A DNA stretch of 10,405 bases from the NCBI GenBank assembly GCA_023488455.1, contig JAMDDV010000033.1, positions 1-10,405 of the forward strand. The letters are read 5' to 3'. The stretch is from Actinomycetota bacterium. GTDB taxonomy: Bacteria > Actinomycetota > Humimicrobiia > Hakubellales > JAMDDV01. Below the pieces are notes generated by a model. That model had not been told where the DNA came from, searched no databases, and saw only the letters and a program-made list of their open reading frames with translations. Shown here one piece after another: positions 6,180-10,405 of this stretch (the stretch's first letter is position 1; each line of letters opens with the position of its first letter). The position numbers and the translations under genes were made by a program.

Positions 6180-8063
6180 TTAAATAAATTCTAACAGATC
6201 CAACTCTAAAAGCTTAGAATAAGTAGGAGCTCCATTTTCATCCCAGTTAGACATCTTATAGTAAAGATCTCTAGCCCTTAGAAAATTATCCTTATTTATC
6301 TTAATTCCTTTTTTAGGACCATTCTCTATGGGTTCAAACAACCTATCAGGAAGCATATCATCTTCTTTGGTCACGCCTTCTCTTAAAGCAAATAGTTTAT
6401 ACATATTTATTCTTTTCTCACCCAGTTTAAATAACTCAAACAAAGAACTCTCCCACCCCGTTACTGCACTTACTATTTCTACAAGATGATGAAAGTTAAA
6501 AAACCTTGCAGGTGAAAATGCGAAAATACAACAGCATAGTGCATCTAACATAGAAAATCCTGGTTGAAGCAGGTAAAACATTCTAACTTTTTTCTCTGAT
6601 AGGCTTTGTGAAGGTAACCTTTCATATATAGTTAAAGATGATACTTTATTTAAAAATAGCTGATCGGCATTAAAATCGAAATCTGTATCATGCTCAACCA
6701 CAGTATAATAAGGACCGATTGGGGATACAGCGTATCCCAAGCCTAACATTTGCTTTACTCTTGGTTCATGTACTGGCATCTCCATACCTTTTACATGCAT
6801 TGCATACTTTTCGGATTCTTTTATTTTTGCTGAAGCAAATCTAGTGCCATTGGCTAAAAGAGCTCCTATTCCTTCTTTGCTTACTATCATATTAATCAAT
6901 TTTAGAATGGAGTCTTCCTTACCCCATCTTAACTCGATACCATTGGTATCTTTTTTGGAAATAAGTCCATTTTCAAAACATTCTAAGGCAAATGATATAG
7001 TTACACCTAATGATGTGCCATCTAGCCCGTTTTCACAGATAGAATTCCAAATTTTTAGAGCAGCATCTATATTATTTATTTGAAGGTTATAAATAGAAGC
7101 TCCAAGACTCTCAAGTTCTATATGTCCAAATCTAGGATCTACCCCAATTTTTTCTAAACCTTTTAATCTTTTCTTACATCCTCCAAAGCATCTGTAACAA
7201 TTTATATTGCTGGAACTGAATTTTTTAACAATTGCATTTCCATCTATTTTATCTGCATCTTGAAAACTGGAGCTTTTAAAATTACGAGTTGAAAACATGC
7301 CTGCATCAGATATCTGTTTCACGAACCCAGCAATCCCTGCTCTGTCATGCTGGCCTTTATTTATAGGGTTAGTTAGAAAATTCTTCTCAAAATATTTTGA
7401 CAGGTTATTTATTTTATCTATATCAAATACGTTAATATCATTAGACCCTTTAATGCATAAAGCCTTAATATTCTTAGACCCCATAATAGCTCCTAAGCCA
7501 CACCTCGAACTAAAAAATATATTGTCATTTACTATGGAAGCGAACCTTATTAAGTTTTCTCCCGCTGGGCCAATTAATGCTATGGAAGTGTTTTTATCTT
7601 CTAATTCATCCATTAATAGATCATAGGATTTTGATGTGGTGTGCCCCCAGATTTTAGATGCATCTCTGATTTCTACCTTGTCATTGTATATAAAAATGTA
7701 TGATGAAGTCTTAGCCTTACCTTTTATAACTATAGCATCGTAACCTGCCTTTTTAATTTCGGTTCCTAAATAGCCTGGAGTCACACTCTCTCCCACTAAG
7801 TTTGTTAAAGGAGATTTAGAAATTACTGAATGCATGGAGAGACCAGGACAAGGAGCACCAGTAGTAGGAGAGGTAGAAAAAATAATAATATTTTCTTCTG
7901 AAAAAGGATCTATTTTGGGTGGGAGTTCTTTTAGTAAGTAATATGCACCCAGGCAAGCTCCTCCCATGTATTTCCTATAGAAGAGTTCATCTTTTTTCTC
8001 TAGTTCAATTTTGTTTTCACTAAGATTTATTCTTAGGATTTTACCTGTATAACCGTATTCCAC
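6180..8063 (-). CDS. Aldehyde:ferredoxin oxidoreductase (tungsten/molybdopterin, AOR family)
   Basis: 627 residues, the full family length. It oxidises an aldehyde to a carboxylic acid with ferredoxin as electron acceptor, in the cytoplasm. The N-terminal pterin-binding domain (1-210) shows YTGKILRINLS, GGACLGAYYLLKELPP, AGYDAIVIKGKA, ALIGPAGENLIRFASIV and RCGLGAIMGSKNIKAL. The [4Fe-4S] ligands are C289, C292 and C296 (CYRCFGGC) plus a late Cys in a run of three, C510-C512; by the usual D-x-L-x-x-C pattern C512 is the best match. At the motif where many members read G-A-D-H, this one reads GPYY (450-453), so an active-site His may be replaced by Tyr. The start is GTG at 8063; an in-frame TAA directly precedes it, so nothing earlier is possible. 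It lies 19 bases after the creatininase-family stop, so the two are co-transcribed. The substrate is unknown. Confidence 0.93.
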   Translation of the reverse strand: MEYGYTGKILRINLSENKIELEKKDELFYRKYMGGACLGAYYLLKELPPKIDPFSEENIIIFSTSPTTGAPCPGLSMHSVISKSPLTNLVGESVTPGYLGTEIKKAGYDAIVIKGKAKTSSYIFIYNDKVEIRDASKIWGHTTSKSYDLLMDELEDKNTSIALIGPAGENLIRFASIVNDNIFFSSRCGLGAIMGSKNIKALCIKGSNDINVFDIDKINNLSKYFEKNFLTNPINKGQHDRAGIAGFVKQISDAGMFSTRNFKSSSFQDADKIDGNAIVKKFSSSNINCYRCFGGCKKRLKGLEKIGVDPRFGHIELESLGASIYNLQINNIDAALKIWNSICENGLDGTSLGVTISFALECFENGLISKKDTNGIELRWGKEDSILKLINMIVSKEGIGALLANGTRFASAKIKESEKYAMHVKGMEMPVHEPRVKQMLGLGYAVSPIGPYYTVVEHDTDFDFNADQLFLNKVSSLTIYERLPSQSLSEKKVRMFYLLQPGFSMLDALCCCIFAFSPARFFNFHHLVEIVSAVTGWESSLFELFKLGEKRINMYKLFALREGVTKEDDMLPDRLFEPIENGPKKGIKINKDNFLRARDLYYKMSNWDENGAPTYSKLLELDLLEFI

Positions 8064-8082
8064 TTACTTTCTCGTGCATGTT

Positions 8083-8847
8083 TTAATCTTCTGGTATCGG
8101 AATTTTTTTAAATATCTCTATAAATTCTACTATTCTTACTATTGAATCATTTACCCATTTTTTACCTTTTTCAGCAGTAGATTTAGTAGCATCGCCATAT
8201 ACACCTGATTTACTAAAGTGTTTCCATTTTACTAACAATGTAACTGGTGCTGGTGTACCTAAATCAAAATATGTGTATTTAGTGTTCGGCCCACCTCCCA
8301 TTTCTGCTAGGGCTTTTGATGGGTCAACATTTTCGGGATCTATAAAGTATTTAATGTCAGTTTCAAGCTCAGCAGCGTGGCCACCGTCTCCTATCTTAGT
8401 ATCTCTTTCTTTGTTGAAAATATCGGCTATCATCGAATAATAATCAAGTACGGCAAAAAGCATATTTGTTTTTTCAGATACGATAAATGATGCAGCTAAT
8501 AGTCCTGCATTTCCTCCATGACCATTTATAACTACCATTTTTCTAAATCCTGTTTTCCAAAGACTTGTAGCAATTTCAACAATATAATTAATAAAAGTAA
8601 TGGTTGAAACTGAGACTGTTCCTGGAAAATCAAGTGCATACTCAACATAACCGTAGTAGATGGGAGGCAGCAAAAGAGTTTTAGTTTTTTCGGTTACCTT
8701 TTTTGAAATATACCAGGCACAATCTATATCAGTATCAACTGGAAGATGATATCCGTGCTGCTCTACGGAACCTATTGGTAAAACTAACACTGTATTTTTC
8801 TTTGCCTCTTCCTCAAGCTCTTTCCATTTCATTTTTTCGAATCTCAT
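8083..8847 (-). CDS. Creatininase-family metal-dependent amidohydrolase
   Basis: 254 residues, standard for the family, whose members hydrolyse cyclic or linear amides (creatinine, formamidopyrimidines) or act on peptides (MftE). Metal-site motifs: LPIGSVEQHGYHLPVDTDI (23-41) with E29, H31 and D40; VINGHGGN (106-113) with H110; and HAAELET (157-163) with E160. True creatininase carries a metal-binding Glu two residues after the NGH histidine (NGHYEN), whereas here it is Gly, as in the GHGGN group that includes MftE- and ArfB-like proteins. E160 probably supplies the carboxylate. The enzyme is therefore an amidohydrolase of unknown substrate rather than a creatininase. The ATG is preceded by AAAGGAGGG (8855-8863 on the + strand) at seven bases. 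It leads a two-gene unit with the aldehyde oxidoreductase. Confidence 0.92.
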   Translation of the reverse strand: MRFEKMKWKELEEEAKKNTVLVLPIGSVEQHGYHLPVDTDIDCAWYISKKVTEKTKTLLLPPIYYGYVEYALDFPGTVSVSTITFINYIVEIATSLWKTGFRKMVVINGHGGNAGLLAASFIVSEKTNMLFAVLDYYSMIADIFNKERDTKIGDGGHAAELETDIKYFIDPENVDPSKALAEMGGGPNTKYTYFDLGTPAPVTLLVKWKHFSKSGVYGDATKSTAEKGKKWVNDSIVRIVEFIEIFKKIPIPED

Positions 8848-8854
8848 AAATGAG

Positions 8855-8863
8855 CCCTCCTTT
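8855..8863 (-). promoter_or_regulatory. Strong ribosome binding site of the creatininase-family gene
   Basis: On the - strand this reads AAAGGAGGG, seven bases before the ATG, and it fixes that start. The spacer and start codon form the short palindrome CTCATTTATGAG (8843-8854); its two-base loop makes a hairpin unlikely. Confidence 0.75.
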
Positions 8864-8880
8864 ATATTTTATTTTAAGTA

Positions 8881-8916
8881 AAATATTCATTACTGTATTT
8901 TTGAATATTTAACAGT
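8881..8916. promoter_or_regulatory. Nested inverted repeats upstream of the creatininase-family gene (operator candidate)
   Basis: Perfect 9-bp arms AAATATTCA (8881-8889) and TGAATATTT (8902-8910) are separated by 12 bases, so the half-site centres are 21 bp apart, two helical turns. A second, shorter inverted repeat, ACTGT (8892-8896) and ACAGT (8912-8916), interlaces with it. The block lies 33 bases upstream of the creatininase-family start codon, where a promoter would be expected, but no convincing -35/-10 pair was found. It could be an operator or a weak stem-loop. Confidence 0.3.
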
Positions 8917-9001
8917 GAATGTAAAAAAGAGGATAATTGGTAGAACGTAAAGACATACTTTTGTTCATTTATCAGCTCTAATCTTTTTCCTTTTATAGAA
9001 A

Positions 9002-9034
9002 GATAGGGACAATCCTGTAGCGATTGTCCCTATC
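9002..9034 (-). terminator. Perfect 13-bp hairpin downstream of the solute-binding-protein gene
   Basis: GATAGGGACAATC (9002-9014) and GATTGTCCCTATC (9022-9034) are exact inverted repeats around a 7-base loop. The structure lies 33 bases after the binding-protein stop. On the - strand the stem is followed by TTTCT, a short U-rich tract, so it can act as a full or partial terminator. Such stems after a binding-protein gene commonly protect its mRNA 3' end and lower expression of downstream genes, here the creatininase-family gene and oxidoreductase. The rest of the 8848-9067 gap has the repeats described separately and no gene. Confidence 0.75.
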
Positions 9035-9067
9035 AGTTTTGGCTTTAAGATGTTAAAAACTTAAACC

Positions 9068-10405
9068 CTACTTACTAAGTTGTTCCTTGGTAAACTGCTC
9101 CAGGTCTTCGACTACTTGATCAGCTGTCATAGTTCCTAAGAAAAATTTTCCTAAATTTTCAACTATTCTTGTTCCTATTTCAGGATCCATAGCCAAAACA
9201 TATGGACTATAAAAGTAGTCGGGATTTGTGCTCTCTTTAATTACCTCTTTCATTAAATTGTTTTCAATTGGTAGTTCTGATGCTAACTTCGAAATTGGAT
9301 GTATATCGTTCTCAATAAGTACTGCTGCAGCTTCTTTAGATGAAAAGAATTTAAGTATATCTTTGATTACTTCTTTATTAGGATTGTCGGGTTCCATTCC
9401 TTGGCTTACTCCATTGGCTTGTGCATATCCAGACTTGGCATCAGGCGCTATTTTTGGCAGTGGCATTACGCCAATATTGTCATTTTTAACATCCTCTTTA
9501 TTCATGGAGCCAATAGTCCAATCGCCGGCAATATAAAAAGACCATGCTTCCTTATTTTGAAATCTTGTGAGAACATCTGGGAAGTATTCTGCAGACATTA
9601 CATCCTTGGGGAATACACCTCCGTCCTGCATCTTCTTCATCGCTAGCAAGCCTTCCTTAACAATTGGGTCTTTCCACGAAAGTTTTCCAGTTTCTAGTTT
9701 TGTTATAACATCACCACCAAGGTATTGCATCATGAACTCAGCCCACATACAATTTGGGGTCCAAACTATTGAGTTCGGACCGAAAGCAATCGACATGGGT
9801 ATTATATTTTCTTTTGCTAAAACTGGAGCTATTTTCACCCAATCATCAACTGTTTCAGGTTTCTCGAGACCATATTTCTCAAGCATGTCCTTGTAGTAGT
9901 AAATTGCGTGTATCCACAGATCAAGTGTTGGCATTATAACAGCCTTACCATCAATGAAAATGTCACTAAAGATAGGGCTCTCTAAATCCACTTGTTTTTG
10001 CCACTCAAGATCTGCCTTCCAATCGGGATACCAATCATACAAGATACCTGCTTCATAGTACGCAGTTGTCTGAGCACCATGTTGTACCCCAAAAAGATCC
10101 GGGGCTTCTCCGCCTGCTAAAGCAGCTTTTAATTGTTTCTCAAATTCGCCTGCTGGGATAGCTTTTCTTTCTATTGTTACGTTCGGATGAGCTTCTTCAT
10201 ACATTTTTATGATCTTGTCCATTGCAGCCATGTAATTTTCCATAACCTGCCAATCCCACCATCTAATTGTAACTTTTTCAGCAGGCTTGGTTTCTTCTGC
10301 CGTTGTTTCTGTTGCTGCTGTGGTTTCTTCTACAGCTGGAGTAGTTTCTTCTGTGACTGGTACTGCTGGTTTACAGCTTACTATTAGCCACGATACAAGC
10401 ACAAC
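9068..10405 (-). CDS. Extracellular solute-binding lipoprotein of a carbohydrate ABC transporter (5' end missing)
   Basis: 445 residues are visible; the gene runs off the right edge and lacks only the first part of its signal peptide. The frame stays open to the last base, and the GTG at 10402 is probably an internal valine, not the start. Visible order: the end of a hydrophobic signal, lipobox LIVSC with the lipidated Cys at 10373-10375, then a Thr/Glu/Ala-rich linker (10277-10351), then the family-1 MalE-like fold. That fold begins VTIRWWDWQ and contains the characteristic YEEAHPNVTIERKAIP, FEKQLKAALAGGEAPDLF, YYKDMLEKYGLEKPETVDDW and EAWSFYIAGDW segments. It should be anchored outside the membrane and hand a sugar-like ligand to MalF/MalG-type permeases. 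It is transcribed towards the permease operon but on the opposite strand, so pairing with those permeases is plausible yet unproven; other permeases could lie off the window. Confidence 0.92.
   Translation of the reverse strand, partial: VVLVSWLIVSCKPAVPVTEETTPAVEETTAATETTAEETKPAEKVTIRWWDWQVMENYMAAMDKIIKMYEEAHPNVTIERKAIPAGEFEKQLKAALAGGEAPDLFGVQHGAQTTAYYEAGILYDWYPDWKADLEWQKQVDLESPIFSDIFIDGKAVIMPTLDLWIHAIYYYKDMLEKYGLEKPETVDDWVKIAPVLAKENIIPMSIAFGPNSIVWTPNCMWAEFMMQYLGGDVITKLETGKLSWKDPIVKEGLLAMKKMQDGGVFPKDVMSAEYFPDVLTRFQNKEAWSFYIAGDWTIGSMNKEDVKNDNIGVMPLPKIAPDAKSGYAQANGVSQGMEPDNPNKEVIKDILKFFSSKEAAAVLIENDIHPISKLASELPIENNLMKEVIKESTNPDYFYSPYVLAMDPEIGTRIVENLGKFFLGTMTADQVVEDLEQFTKEQLSK
10277..10351 (-). 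repeat. Low-complexity Thr/Glu/Ala linker in the binding lipoprotein
   Basis: About 25 residues after the lipidated Cys consist almost only of Thr, Glu, Ala, Pro and Val, built from imperfect repeats of the unit EETT/AETT. This is a flexible tether between the lipid anchor and the binding domain. The repetitive coding DNA could vary in length between strains. Confidence 0.7.

Noticed and set aside
8077..8079. Earlier ATG for the aldehyde oxidoreductase
   Set aside because: This ATG is in another frame; the oxidoreductase frame has a TAA directly before the GTG at 8063.
9228..10387. Several + strand open frames of 61-109 codons
   Set aside because: They lie antisense to the binding-protein gene, lack ribosome binding sites and encode no family features.
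10400..10402. GTG as the start codon of the binding lipoprotein
   Set aside because: A start here would leave only nine residues before the lipidated Cys and no charged n-region; the frame is open to the edge, so the start lies outside the window.
1..10405. CRISPR arrays, tRNA/rRNA genes, insertion sequences
   Set aside because: No regularly spaced repeats, no tRNA-like cloverleaf sequence or rRNA sequence recognised, and no transposase or integrase frames.

Overview
The window is AT-rich and carries nine protein-coding genes, two of them cut by the window edges. The content suggests an anaerobic bacterium with a carbohydrate-type ABC importer. The main clue is a tungsten/molybdopterin aldehyde:ferredoxin oxidoreductase, an oxygen-sensitive anaerobe enzyme. 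A lipoprotein solute-binding protein with a Thr/Glu/Ala-rich linker, strong GGAGG ribosome binding sites and low GC would fit Bacillota/Clostridia or lineages such as Atribacterota or Thermotogota. I cannot fix the phylum from sequence alone.

Layout, + strand: the C-terminal end of a 2-oxoacid/acetoin dehydrogenase E1 beta gene (1-275); a creatinase/prolidase-fold M24 protein with an atypical active site (363-1553); a 251-base gap; then a tight four-gene unit. That unit holds two MalF/MalG-type permeases (1805-2713 and 2710-3564, ATGA overlap), a cytoplasmic neutral-ceramidase-domain protein (3580-4992) and a UroD-family protein (4992-6095, TAATG overlap). On the - strand, converging on it, lie a solute-binding lipoprotein (9068 to the right edge), a 220-base gap with a perfect 13-bp hairpin, a creatininase-family amidohydrolase (8083-8847) and the aldehyde:ferredoxin oxidoreductase (6180-8063). 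The two units meet tail to tail across an 84-base AT-rich spacer.

Working model (inference): the binding protein and the two permeases import a small, probably carbohydrate-like or amide-bearing solute, energised by an ATPase encoded elsewhere. The ceramidase-domain, M24 and creatininase-family proteins are all of hydrolase type and could cleave amide or related C-N bonds. The UroD-like protein could act on a methyl or carboxyl group. The aldehyde oxidoreductase could oxidise a released aldehyde to an acid while reducing ferredoxin. The presence of both a creatinase-fold and a creatininase-fold protein suggests creatinine breakdown, but diagnostic residues in both argue against it, so the substrate is open. 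No RNA genes, CRISPR arrays, insertion sequences or integrases were seen.
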